Of a stretch of DNA of 64,000 nt, positions 22,850 to 31,449 are shown in pieces. Under the pieces are notes generated by a model, which did no database searches, had not been told where the DNA came from, and worked only from the letters and a program-made list of their open reading frames with translations. The stretch comes from Paenibacillus selenitireducens (GTDB lineage Bacteria; Bacillota; Bacilli; Paenibacillales; Paenibacillaceae). A program made the translations under genes and the position numbers. The stretch is taken from NCBI RefSeq assembly GCF_002021565.1, contig NZ_MSZX01000006.1, forward strand, positions 310,027-374,026, in the 5' to 3' direction. Position 1 is the stretch's first letter. Every line of letters starts with the position of its first letter.

Positions 22850-23862
22850 AGCTGTTCCTCCGTGATCAACTGCCCGTCCTGTTCTTATTCGGCATTCAAA
22901 TTACGATCTGTTCGCTCATTTATGGGTTGAATGAGGGTTCTGCGTTATCGACGATCAGTTATGTCGTTATTGTCAGCACATTTCTGTATCTCGTCTATCT
23001 CATCTACCGTTATATGACCAAACGTGAATTTTACCGGAGATTATCAAATCCCGCGAACGCACTCGACCATACATTTGATACGCGCAGACGGAATGCCCCC
23101 GTAGAGTATGCGCTGCAAGAGCTGCTGGAGACTCAATTCCAGACATTCCAGAACGAATTGCATCAATACGAGAGTAAACTATCGAATCATGTGACATTCA
23201 TGAATCAATGGGTCCATCAAATGAAAACTCCCTTATCCGTCATCCATATGACGATTCAAGAGGAAGACGAACCCATTTTCGATAGCATCCGGGAAGAAAC
23301 AGATCGTCTCACAAAAGGGCTGGAGACCGTGCTCTATATGGCGAGATTAGACAGCTTCGAGCAAGACTTCTACATTGAATCGGTATCCCTGTATAAGCTA
23401 GTCAATCGATTCGTACAAGAAAACAAACGATTGTTCATACGCAGCCAAGTATTCCCCAAGGTCGAGATCGACCCCCGGATTCATGTTCTATCCGACGAGA
23501 AGTGGCTTAACTTCATTCTTAGCCAGCTCGTTACCAATGCCGTTAAATATTCAGCAGGCAAAGGACGTAATGTCTTCATATCTGCCCGTGAAGAATGGGA
23601 TTATATCCAGCTGGAAGTCAAAGATGAAGGTATTGGCATTCCAACGCATGACCTTGCGCGAATATTCGACCCTTATTTTACGGGAGATAACGGCAGGCAA
23701 TTTCCAGCTGCCACGGGTATGGGCTTGTATCTGGTCCATGAAATATGTGATCGTCTAGGACATCATGTTGAAGCGGAATCGGAACTGCATGCGGGAACAA
23801 CGTTACGTCTGAAATTCATCCCAATGGCAGAGGACGATCAGTATCGTAGAGAGGAGCCCTAA
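22846..23862 (+). CDS. Intramembrane-sensing histidine kinase, BceS-like
   Basis: A 338-aa kinase with two N-terminal membrane helices (about residues 11-30 and 37-57) and almost no extracellular loop, the hallmark of BceS-type kinases that sense through their partner ABC transporter. The H box is VHQMKTPLSVIHM (His near 126), followed by N, G1 and G2 boxes (QLVTNAVKYSAG, VKDEGIGI, GMGLYLVHEIC). It overlaps the regulator gene by 4 nt and is followed after 2 nt by the ATPase gene. Confidence 0.9.
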   Translation: MKLFLRDQLPVLFLFGIQITICSLIYGLNEGSALSTISYVVIVSTFLYLVYLIYRYMTKREFYRRLSNPANALDHTFDTRRRNAPVEYALQELLETQFQTFQNELHQYESKLSNHVTFMNQWVHQMKTPLSVIHMTIQEEDEPIFDSIREETDRLTKGLETVLYMARLDSFEQDFYIESVSLYKLVNRFVQENKRLFIRSQVFPKVEIDPRIHVLSDEKWLNFILSQLVTNAVKYSAGKGRNVFISAREEWDYIQLEVKDEGIGIPTHDLARIFDPYFTGDNGRQFPAATGMGLYLVHEICDRLGHHVEAESELHAGTTLRLKFIPMAEDDQYRREEP

Positions 23863-23864
23863 AC

Positions 23865-24635
23865 GTGGACATGCTGCAAGTACAAAAAGTAAATAAAGTC
23901 TATAGCGGACGAAAAGCCTTCCGCGCGCTTACCGATCTCAGCTTATCCATCCGTGAAGGAGAATTTGTCGGGATTATGGGGCCTTCCGGCAGCGGCAAAA
24001 CGACGCTGCTTAATGTAATCTCCACCATTGATCGTCCCTCTTCCGGCCAGATCATCATTAACGGGATTCATCCGCATAAGCTGCGTTCGAACCAGTTGGC
24101 TGCGTTTCGCCGCAAGGAACTGGGATTCGTATTTCAGGAATTTCATTTAATCGATACGTTAACCATTCGCGAAAACATCCTGCTCCCGCTAACGTTGGCG
24201 GGCGTATCCATCAAAGAAATGGAACAGCGGCTTGAACGTCTGGCAGTCCGGCTCGGGATTCAGGATATTCAAGACAACCGCATCGATGAAGTATCACGCG
24301 GACAACAGCAGCGTACGGCCATCGCGAGAGCTGTGATCCATCGGCCTTCCTTGCTTCTTGCGGATGAGCCGACGGGTAACTTGGACTCCAAGGCTTCGAG
24401 GCAAGTTATGGAAACCTTCCAGTCGATCAATGAAAAAGAGCGTACAACGATGATGATGGTGACGCATGACCCGGTGGCTGCCAGCTATTGTAACCGCGTT
24501 ATCTTTATTAAGGACGGCATGCTGTATAACGAGATTCATGCAGGGGATAACCGTTCCGCCTTCTATCAGAAAATCATCAATGCATTATCGCTTCTAGGAG
24601 GGGACGCGAATGAATTTTCTACAATTCGCGTTTAA
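23865..24635 (+). CDS. BceA-type ABC transporter ATP-binding protein
   Basis: A 256-aa ATPase of the MacB/BceA class. Walker A GPSGSGKTT (about residues 39-47), Q loop FQEFHLIDTLT and Walker B LLLADEPTGNLD are intact. The signature reads VSRGQQQR instead of the usual SGGQ, a Gly-to-Arg change at its third position. A GTG start at 23865 has GGAG at 8-nt spacing; an ATG two codons later is possible. The 3' end overlaps the permease gene by 26 nt. Confidence 0.9.
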   Translation: MDMLQVQKVNKVYSGRKAFRALTDLSLSIREGEFVGIMGPSGSGKTTLLNVISTIDRPSSGQIIINGIHPHKLRSNQLAAFRRKELGFVFQEFHLIDTLTIRENILLPLTLAGVSIKEMEQRLERLAVRLGIQDIQDNRIDEVSRGQQQRTAIARAVIHRPSLLLADEPTGNLDSKASRQVMETFQSINEKERTTMMMVTHDPVAASYCNRVIFIKDGMLYNEIHAGDNRSAFYQKIINALSLLGGDANEFSTIRV

Positions 24636-26499
24636 TAACGTCAAACGCCAATCGCGGAGTTATGCCGCTTATTTCTTAAGCAGTTCGTTTGCGGTCATGA
24701 TTTTTTTCTTGTATATTGCTTTTGTTCATCACCCAAACCTAAAAGCGAACACATTAAATGAGCTCGCAACAGGAAGCCTGGCTATGGGTTCCTTTATTAT
24801 CGCGTTCTTCTCGTTTCTGTTCATCTTGTATTCTACTGGGGTATTCGTCAAAGCACGGCAGCAGCAATTCGGCATTCTGACCGTCCTCGGCATGTCTAAC
24901 CGCCAATTGCGATTTATGCTGTTCCTCGAATATGCGATCATCGGTATTGCCTCGAGCGCTGCAGGGCTAATTACAGGAATCGTCTTCCTGAAGTTATTCC
25001 TGATTGTCGGAACCAAGGCCTTTGGATTGCGTTATCTAACCTTTTACTGGCCGTCAGCAGCTATAGAGTATACCCTGTTCACCTTCGGCGCCTTGTTCCT
25101 ATTCATTCCGCCGTTATCTTACTTATTCATGCGGAAAAAGCCTTTGATCCAACTTCTGTCCGTACGCAAAGAACAGCAGCGTTTTCGAAGAATATCGTAT
25201 TTCTTCGCGCTGCTGTCGGTTGTCATTCTTATATGGTGTTATTATATGCCTGTGGCGATGCCACGGAAGGCCGCTTGGATTACGCTTGCCTTTCCGTTAT
25301 GCCATCTCGGCATCTTTTGGTTCTATCGGCACGCGCTGCCGATCCTTATCCGATGGATGAAGAAAAGCCGGCGACTGTTCTGGAAGGATACGAACCTGCT
25401 CACGTTAGCAGATCTGGAATATCGCGTACAAGACAATGTCCTGATGTTCTTCTTACTTACCGTCATCCTGACGGTTGCGTTTCTCTGCGTCGTGCTGTTG
25501 GTTTCCATCCGTTCCGTCTTGGTCGATGTAGGACAAGGGCCTTTTGAGCTCTACTACGTATCCTTTGCCAATAACAAACAGGAACAAACGCATATCCAGT
25601 ATATTGATGGCATGCTCAACAAAGAGGAGATTGCCTATCAAAAGACGGAAATCGGCATGCTGAGAACCCGACTAGCGTCCAATGATGCATCCATGTATTT
25701 TATGAACTACCAAACCTATGAGCAGTTATTTGATATACGTGCCAACAAAGCTATTCCGCCAATCATAGACAAGGATACGGCGATCTCCATTGCTACATCC
25801 AATACACCGAATATTGCACCGGGCAAGAGCTTCAAGATCAAGAACTTTCCGGATGCCTTTCAGGTGAAACAGAAGATCGAACCGCCGCCGATGCCTAGCA
25901 TCTCTATGAGCGGCGGTGTTGCTGTGATATCCGATGAAACCTACGCACGGCTCGTGAAAGCCGGTGAGCGCATTCGGTTCACAGGGTATACTATTACAGA
26001 CTGGAAAAAGCGGCTTGAGGTTTTCGATACGATTGACCAGAAACTGCTGCAAGATCAGGGTTCATCCGAGGAATATACGTTTTCCATGAATGCTTTCATG
26101 CAATTCCTCTATACCCAGATCCCTTTCATCGTCATCTTCGTCGGGCTGTTCATTACCGCCGTATTTTTCATGGCGGGATTCAGTCTCGTGTACTTCAAGC
26201 TTTATGCGGAACGAAGCAAGGATGTTGTGCAATTTCGTGCGCTCTCGAATATCGGTATCAGCGAGTCGCAGCTCTCGAAAATGGTATCGATTCGCATTGC
26301 CTTCATGCTGTTCGTGCCTTGTACCATTGCGCTGCTGAACGCCGTGGTTGTGTCGCTCTTTGTGCAGACCCTTCTGCAGACCCTCAATCGATCAGCACCA
26401 GTTGTAGCTTCACTTTTGTTATGTATCATCATACAGCTCGTGGTTTACCTTCTCTTGCGTGCCAGATATGGCGCTTATATACGGCAGAGCATTCAATAA
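24610..26499 (+). CDS. BceB-type ABC transporter permease
   Basis: A 629-aa FtsX-superfamily permease with the ten-helix BceB layout: helices at about 19-38, 52-76, 107-133, 152-170, 195-211, 222-238 and 276-300, a large extracytoplasmic domain (about 300-500) and three C-terminal helices (about 510-625). The large loop is where BceB proteins meet lipid-II-cycle-binding peptides such as bacitracin. GGAGG precedes the ATG. The actual antibiotic cannot be read from sequence. Its 3' end overlaps the convergent cbiB gene by 7 nt. Confidence 0.9.
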   Translation: MNFLQFAFNNVKRQSRSYAAYFLSSSFAVMIFFLYIAFVHHPNLKANTLNELATGSLAMGSFIIAFFSFLFILYSTGVFVKARQQQFGILTVLGMSNRQLRFMLFLEYAIIGIASSAAGLITGIVFLKLFLIVGTKAFGLRYLTFYWPSAAIEYTLFTFGALFLFIPPLSYLFMRKKPLIQLLSVRKEQQRFRRISYFFALLSVVILIWCYYMPVAMPRKAAWITLAFPLCHLGIFWFYRHALPILIRWMKKSRRLFWKDTNLLTLADLEYRVQDNVLMFFLLTVILTVAFLCVVLLVSIRSVLVDVGQGPFELYYVSFANNKQEQTHIQYIDGMLNKEEIAYQKTEIGMLRTRLASNDASMYFMNYQTYEQLFDIRANKAIPPIIDKDTAISIATSNTPNIAPGKSFKIKNFPDAFQVKQKIEPPPMPSISMSGGVAVISDETYARLVKAGERIRFTGYTITDWKKRLEVFDTIDQKLLQDQGSSEEYTFSMNAFMQFLYTQIPFIVIFVGLFITAVFFMAGFSLVYFKLYAERSKDVVQFRALSNIGISESQLSKMVSIRIAFMLFVPCTIALLNAVVVSLFVQTLLQTLNRSAPVVASLLLCIIIQLVVYLLLRARYGAYIRQSIQ

Positions 26500-27464
26500 A
26501 GAACCGAAATCACCCATAGGAGAAGCGCAGTTAGCACCGCGAATAGCGCTGAACTGCCGTACATCAGCCATGTCGTTCCCCGGATATGTTCCGCGCGCAG
26601 TGTTACAACGGGTTCCCCCATGTAGGCACGGAACGAAGCAATGCCTTTATAGACATTATGACCGCCAAGACGAACACCCAGCGCCCCAGCGACAGCCGAT
26701 TCCGGATAACCGCTGTTCGGGCTCGGGTGTTCTTTCGCATCACGGCGAACTGTCCGCCAAGCTCTTCTTGCATCGAGTCGTAGTAGCCATGCGACAAAAA
26801 CAAGCAGAACCGCCGTGATCCGCGCCGGTATCCAATTGGCAAGATCATCGAGACGTGCTGACGCAAAACCGAGATTTTCATATTTCTCGTTCTTATAACC
26901 GACCATGGAATCTAACGTATTCACGGCTCGATAGGCTATCGCAAGCGGTGCGCCCCCAATCGCCGCATAGAAGAGCGGAGATATGATGGCGTCCACGATA
27001 TTTTCTGCGACCGTCTCCACGGTTCCCCGCACAATTTCCGGCTCGTCCAAATGCTCCGTATCCCGTCCTACGATCATGCCGAGCGCTTTCCTCGCTTCCG
27101 GCATATTCCCTGCCTGCAAATGACGATACACTTCCATGCCGGCGTCCTTTAGCCCTTTCGTCGCAATGGTAGTCGCGATAAGGATCACTTCAAAGATCGC
27201 AGCAACAGCCGGATGAATTAGTGACAGCAGACGAAGAACGCCCCACGTCAGGGCACATGCCCCAACAACCAGCACCAGAGGCAGTAAAAAACCGCCCGCT
27301 TTAAGCTGACGCGGCGTTTTTGCCATATGGCGCACCCATCGCTCCAATTGATGAATCGCTTTCCCCATGTAGATGACCGGATGGGGAATCCATCGCGGGT
27401 CACCAATGATGCAATCTAATATATACGCACAAATGATGAAATAAGCATGCCCTATCATAATCAT
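26493..27464 (-). CDS. cbiB: Adenosylcobinamide-phosphate synthase
   Basis: A 323-aa membrane enzyme attaching (R)-1-amino-2-propanol O-phosphate to cobyric acid. It starts with the conserved YILDCIIGDPRWIPHPVIYMG-like segment and contains GRDTEHLDEPEIVRGTVETVAENIVD and MVGYKN, all typical of CbiB/CobD. AAGGAGA lies inside the end of cbiZ and the ATG overlaps the cbiZ stop (ATGA). It is the last gene of the cobD-cbiZ-cbiB operon. Confidence 0.93.
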   Translation of the reverse strand: MIMIGHAYFIICAYILDCIIGDPRWIPHPVIYMGKAIHQLERWVRHMAKTPRQLKAGGFLLPLVLVVGACALTWGVLRLLSLIHPAVAAIFEVILIATTIATKGLKDAGMEVYRHLQAGNMPEARKALGMIVGRDTEHLDEPEIVRGTVETVAENIVDAIISPLFYAAIGGAPLAIAYRAVNTLDSMVGYKNEKYENLGFASARLDDLANWIPARITAVLLVFVAWLLRLDARRAWRTVRRDAKEHPSPNSGYPESAVAGALGVRLGGHNVYKGIASFRAYMGEPVVTLRAEHIRGTTWLMYGSSALFAVLTALLLWVISVLY

Positions 27465-28186
27465 GATTCTCCTTGCGTTCTAACCGCTTCATAGACGGTG
27501 TCATAGACGAGACGCCCGAGCAGATTGCCGAGCGTCGTCGCACTGCCCGCATACCGATGCACCGCATCGTAGCGGGCGTCCTGGCTCACGGCGACGACGA
27601 CCGTGTCCGTCGTCGTGCCCGTGGCCCCATCGCCGTTCTCGGGATCGGCGATGCCCAGATCTTGCAGCGCGGCGGCCTTCGCCTCCGTCGCGGTAATTAC
27701 GGCGCCGACGAGTGCAGCCGGCGCCAGCCGCCCATCGATGGCCACGATCGTATTGATCGTGCCGGCCTCGTAGGCGGCGAAAGTCGGCCGCGCTCGCCCA
27801 GCCCGCGCGGCGTTGGAGGTGCCCGCCGTCGTGCAGACGACGATACGGGCTTCATCTCCCTCCGCTTCCGCAATGGAAGCATGCGTCAGCTTCGCTGCCG
27901 TGAGCAGTCCAATCGTAGAGGGAAGCGGATACCCCCAAGCTGCGATTTCTGACTGCAAATGCTGAATCGGGTCTTCATGATTGTAATCTTTATGTACATA
28001 GACGTTCACAATATGATCAGCCAGGGTCTGACCCCCAGCATAAGGCGCACTGCTGATTGTCGTTAACGGTAGCGGAGCCGCCATCCGGATATGATATTGG
28101 CCCGGATCATACCGAAATTCCAATCCTGGCCAACATGTACTGGCATAGGTCGTTACGTGCTGCGCGTCACGATAAGGTTGTGTCAT
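27461..28186 (-). CDS. cbiZ: Adenosylcobinamide amidohydrolase
   Basis: A 241-aa enzyme of the CbiZ family (DUF105). It cleaves the aminopropanol side chain of adenosylcobinamide or pseudocobalamin to yield cobyric acid, enabling salvage and lower-ligand remodelling. The family segments STIGLLTAAKLTHASIAE and CTTAGTSNAARAGR are clear. The ATG at 28186 overlaps the upstream cobD stop (ATGA). GC content is unusual: I count 68-70% at 27541-27660 against about 48% in neighbouring cobD sequence. The family is known for an archaeal origin and spread to bacteria, so transfer is plausible. Confidence 0.92.
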   Translation of the reverse strand: MTQPYRDAQHVTTYASTCWPGLEFRYDPGQYHIRMAAPLPLTTISSAPYAGGQTLADHIVNVYVHKDYNHEDPIQHLQSEIAAWGYPLPSTIGLLTAAKLTHASIAEAEGDEARIVVCTTAGTSNAARAGRARPTFAAYEAGTINTIVAIDGRLAPAALVGAVITATEAKAAALQDLGIADPENGDGATGTTTDTVVVAVSQDARYDAVHRYAGSATTLGNLLGRLVYDTVYEAVRTQGES

Positions 28187-29286
28187 ATCGTCGGCCCACC
28201 TTCTTCCCATACCTCTGTGAGCTTCGATAATAGAATCTCGTTGCGAACCCGATCCTTCACAGCGATCCGAATATCCGCATCCGTAAGTCCTTCATACATG
28301 GCACAGCTCCGAATCAGCACCCCACGTTCGCCTAACTTCGCTTGTAACGCTGCCGCCGTCCAGGGTTGAGGTAATCTCACGAGAATGAAATTCGCCAGGC
28401 TTGGCCAGGTCTGACATCCGAATTCTTGTTCCAGCGCTTCGACGAGAAAGCGACGTTCCGTCTCTGTCTGCCTGCGTGTCTCAACTTCATACGCCTCGCA
28501 ATCCGTCATGCAAGCTTCGCCTGCTGCCAAGGCTAACCGGTTCACGCTCCATGTAACCTGCTTCGATTTCAGCTGCTGAATCAGCTCCGGTCTTGCCATT
28601 GCAAATCCAAGCCGCAAGCCTGGAATCGCATAGAACTTCGTCATCGATCGAATCAGAATCACGTGCGAAAATTGCGCTAACCGCGGCAATAACGTAGCTT
28701 GCGCTTCCGGCGCAATAAAATCAATAAAAGCCTCATCGATTACAAGCAAAGTCTGCTCATCAGCTGCACACACAGCCAATTGTTCCAGTTCCTGCACGCC
28801 ATACTGAACGCCCGTCGGATTGTTCGGCTGCCCAAGGAACAGGAAATCCACCTGCTTCATTAATTCTTGCAATTCAGGCAGCGAGGCACGAAAATCATTT
28901 GCCGCTTCGCCATAGATCCCTACCACTTCTGCACCGAATTTCTTCGACAATTCAATGTATTCAGAGAAACAAGGGTACACCACCCCGACCCGCTTCGGGG
29001 CTGCTGCCAGCAGGGCCAATGCCATACATTCTGCCGCCCCGTTGCCTATGCATAACATCGCTTCATCGATGCCTAAAGACACAGCCAATAACTTACGGAA
29101 ACGTCGGTGATCCGGATCCGGGTAATGAACAATTTCGCTCCATTCTTGTTGAATACGCGCTAACACATGCGCTGGCGGACCCATCGGGTTAATATTGGCG
29201 CTGAAATCCACCCATTCGCTTCGTTCCACGCCAAACGCCGCTTGCGCTGTCTCTAAATCTCCTCCATGACCAAATCTTTCTATCAT
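28183..29286 (-). CDS. cobD: L-threonine-O-3-phosphate decarboxylase
   Basis: A 367-aa PLP enzyme of the histidinol-phosphate aminotransferase fold that makes (R)-1-amino-2-propanol O-phosphate for CbiB. It begins RFGHGGDLETA and has WVDFSANINPMGPP, which is CobD-specific, the PLP Lys in RSMTKFYAIPGLRLGF (about residue 216) and FLGQPNNPTG. The ATG at 29286 is preceded by AAAGGA at a long spacing; an earlier ATG at 29337 lacks a site. It opens the cobD-cbiZ-cbiB operon. No cobalamin riboswitch is visible upstream. Confidence 0.9.
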   Translation of the reverse strand: MIERFGHGGDLETAQAAFGVERSEWVDFSANINPMGPPAHVLARIQQEWSEIVHYPDPDHRRFRKLLAVSLGIDEAMLCIGNGAAECMALALLAAAPKRVGVVYPCFSEYIELSKKFGAEVVGIYGEAANDFRASLPELQELMKQVDFLFLGQPNNPTGVQYGVQELEQLAVCAADEQTLLVIDEAFIDFIAPEAQATLLPRLAQFSHVILIRSMTKFYAIPGLRLGFAMARPELIQQLKSKQVTWSVNRLALAAGEACMTDCEAYEVETRRQTETERRFLVEALEQEFGCQTWPSLANFILVRLPQPWTAAALQAKLGERGVLIRSCAMYEGLTDADIRIAVKDRVRNEILLSKLTEVWEEGGPTI

Positions 29287-29491
29287 CTTTTTAATCGATC
29301 CTTTCCCACGTTCTTTCCTATGTTCCGCATCGAACACGTATTATGTGGTTCATTATGTGCATGTTTTGGTGAGACGTCAATATGTAACATGACATACATG
29401 CTTTGTGGAATTTAGCCAATTATATTACAATAAAAAGAATGAAAGCTTCTTACATAGCCGTTACAAAAACATGTTTATGGAGGGATACATC

Positions 29492-30493
29492 ATGCTATTT
29501 ATCGACAACAAAGGGATAACGGACCCTACTGTAAATTTAGCCATTGAAGAGTACGTGCTCCGGCATCTGCCAATGGATGACAGTTATCTGTTATTTTATA
29601 TTAACGAACCATCTATCATTATCGGGAAGCACCAGAATACCATTGAAGAGATTAATGCCGAGTATGTCAAAGACCACGGTATCCATATCGTTCGCCGTTT
29701 ATCCGGAGGCGGCGCTGTCTACCATGACCTTGGGAACCTGAACTTCAGCTTCTTGACGAAAGACGACGGCCAATCCTTCAACAACTTCAAGAAATTCACG
29801 GAACCTGTCGTGGATGCGCTCCGCAAGCTTGGTATCGAGTCCGAACTAACAGGACGGAATGACATTCAAATTGGCGAGCAAAAGATTTCCGGGAATGCTC
29901 AGTTTAGTTCGCGCGGACGGATGTTCAGCCATGGTACCTTATTATTCAACTCCGAAATGGATAACGTCGCATCCGCATTGAAAGTGAATGCCGAGAAAAT
30001 CGCGTCCAAGAGCACCAAATCCGTACGCAGCCGCGTAGCCAATATCGCTGATTTCTTGCAAGCTCCGCTTACGATTGAAGAATTCCGTGCGGAAGTCCTT
30101 CGCAGTATCTTCGGTATCGAGCCGGATCAAGTTCCGGAATATCGCCTCACCGAAGAGGATTGGGCGAAAATCTATGAAATCTCTGAAAATCGATACCGGA
30201 AATGGGACTGGAATTATGGCGAATCACCGAAATTTAACGTTCGGAACTCCAAACGTTTCCCGATCGGCATAATGGATTTGCGCTTAGATGTCGAAGAAGG
30301 TACGATCGAAAATATTAAAATCTATGGCGACTTCTTCGCGAAGACGGACATCGCCGAGCTCGAAGACCTTCTTCGCGGTACGCGCTATGAAGAATCTTCT
30401 GTTCGTGAAAAACTGCAAGGAACCGATATCACGCAATTTTTCGGCAATCTCGAATTAGATGCCTTTATCGGCTTGTTATTCTTGGAGGCTTAA
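29492..30493 (+). CDS. lplA: Lipoate-protein ligase
   Basis: A 333-aa enzyme that activates free lipoate with ATP and transfers it to lipoyl domains. The lipoate-binding motif RRLSGGGAVYHDLGNLNFSF (about residues 70-89) and catalytic Lys in QKISGNAQ (about 134) are present, as is a C-terminal accessory domain. GGAGG precedes the ATG at 29492. It is divergent from cobD and followed closely by a transporter gene. Confidence 0.93.
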   Translation: MLFIDNKGITDPTVNLAIEEYVLRHLPMDDSYLLFYINEPSIIIGKHQNTIEEINAEYVKDHGIHIVRRLSGGGAVYHDLGNLNFSFLTKDDGQSFNNFKKFTEPVVDALRKLGIESELTGRNDIQIGEQKISGNAQFSSRGRMFSHGTLLFNSEMDNVASALKVNAEKIASKSTKSVRSRVANIADFLQAPLTIEEFRAEVLRSIFGIEPDQVPEYRLTEEDWAKIYEISENRYRKWDWNYGESPKFNVRNSKRFPIGIMDLRLDVEEGTIENIKIYGDFFAKTDIAELEDLLRGTRYEESSVREKLQGTDITQFFGNLELDAFIGLLFLEA

Positions 30494-30503
30494 TATTTCC
30501 ATT

Positions 30504-31436
30504 ATGAAACGTTCATTACTCGCCGATTTCACCCTTCTGCTTGTCGCCTTCATCTGGGGGACAACCTTTCTGATTGTGCAGAATGCGGTGCAAGCCTTGC
30601 CGCCGCTAGCCTTTAACGGCATCCGGTTTACGGGTGCCGCCCTTTTATTTGCGCTCATTCTCATCCTGGTTCATCGGGGTTGGTGGAAGCAATTTAATAT
30701 GCGTTTATTGCGGCATGGGATCATCCTCGGCATTCTGGTGTTTGGCGGGTTTGCGTTTCAAACCTACGGGTTACTCTATACCACCTCATCGAATGCTGGG
30801 TTTATTACCGGTTTATCGGTCGTGCTTGTTCCATTCTTTTCCGTATGGATCCTGCGCCAGCGTCTTCGTTGGCCGGCTTGGGCGAGCGCTGCGCTCGCAT
30901 TAATCGGATTGTTTTTGCTTTCGACCAGCGGTTCCTCTACTTTTCATATGAATTTAGGGGATATCCTGGTTCTGGCTTGTGCACTATGCTTCGCCTTGCA
31001 GATTATTGCGACGGGCAAGTATGCCCCCCACCATCCGACGTTACCCCTCGTTACCATTCAATTGGGTACGGTCGGTGTGCTCGGGCTTGTCGGTTCCGTG
31101 CTATTTGAGAACATAGGCTCTTTCAGTGATTGGATGCATCTTACTATGCAAACCGATGTTTTGATCGCGCTTGCCATTACTTTATTATTCGGGACGGCTT
31201 TTGCCTTCTGGGCACAAACTTACTGTCAGAAGTATACGTCGCCGACGCGTGTAGCTATTATTTTTGCGATGGAACCGGTCTTTGCAGGCATTACGGGTTA
31301 TGTATGGGGAGACGAGCAATTAGGCATTGCAGCCATCATAGGCTGTGGTCTGATGTTGATTAGCATGCTGATTGTCGAGCTTAAACCTACAGAGCAAGCC
31401 CCATCCCCAGTTACAATAGATAAAGCTTCACCATAG
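30504..31436 (+). CDS. EamA-family (drug/metabolite transporter superfamily) permease
   Basis: A 310-aa membrane protein with ten hydrophobic helices arranged as two EamA repeats. The first repeat starts LLLVAFIWGTTFLIVQNAV...ALPPLAFNGIRF; the second ends with SPTRVAIIFAMEPVFAGITGYVWGDE. The substrate is unknown; members export amino acids, metabolites or drugs. The only GGAGG lies in the end of lplA, about 15 nt from the ATG, so coupling to lplA translation is likely. Confidence 0.87.
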   Translation: MKRSLLADFTLLLVAFIWGTTFLIVQNAVQALPPLAFNGIRFTGAALLFALILILVHRGWWKQFNMRLLRHGIILGILVFGGFAFQTYGLLYTTSSNAGFITGLSVVLVPFFSVWILRQRLRWPAWASAALALIGLFLLSTSGSSTFHMNLGDILVLACALCFALQIIATGKYAPHHPTLPLVTIQLGTVGVLGLVGSVLFENIGSFSDWMHLTMQTDVLIALAITLLFGTAFAFWAQTYCQKYTSPTRVAIIFAMEPVFAGITGYVWGDEQLGIAAIIGCGLMLISMLIVELKPTEQAPSPVTIDKASP

Positions 31437-31449
31437 GAGGAAAAGTACC

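Noticed and set aside
27473-27952. A long Arg/Gly-rich plus-strand open frame opposite cbiZ
   Set aside because: It is explained by the high local GC content, which removes stop codons; cbiZ on the other strand has clear family motifs.
29287-29491. Possible second cobalamin riboswitch before cobD
   Set aside because: No B12 box or GCCACTG core is present on the minus strand, and the gap is too short for an aptamer plus promoter.
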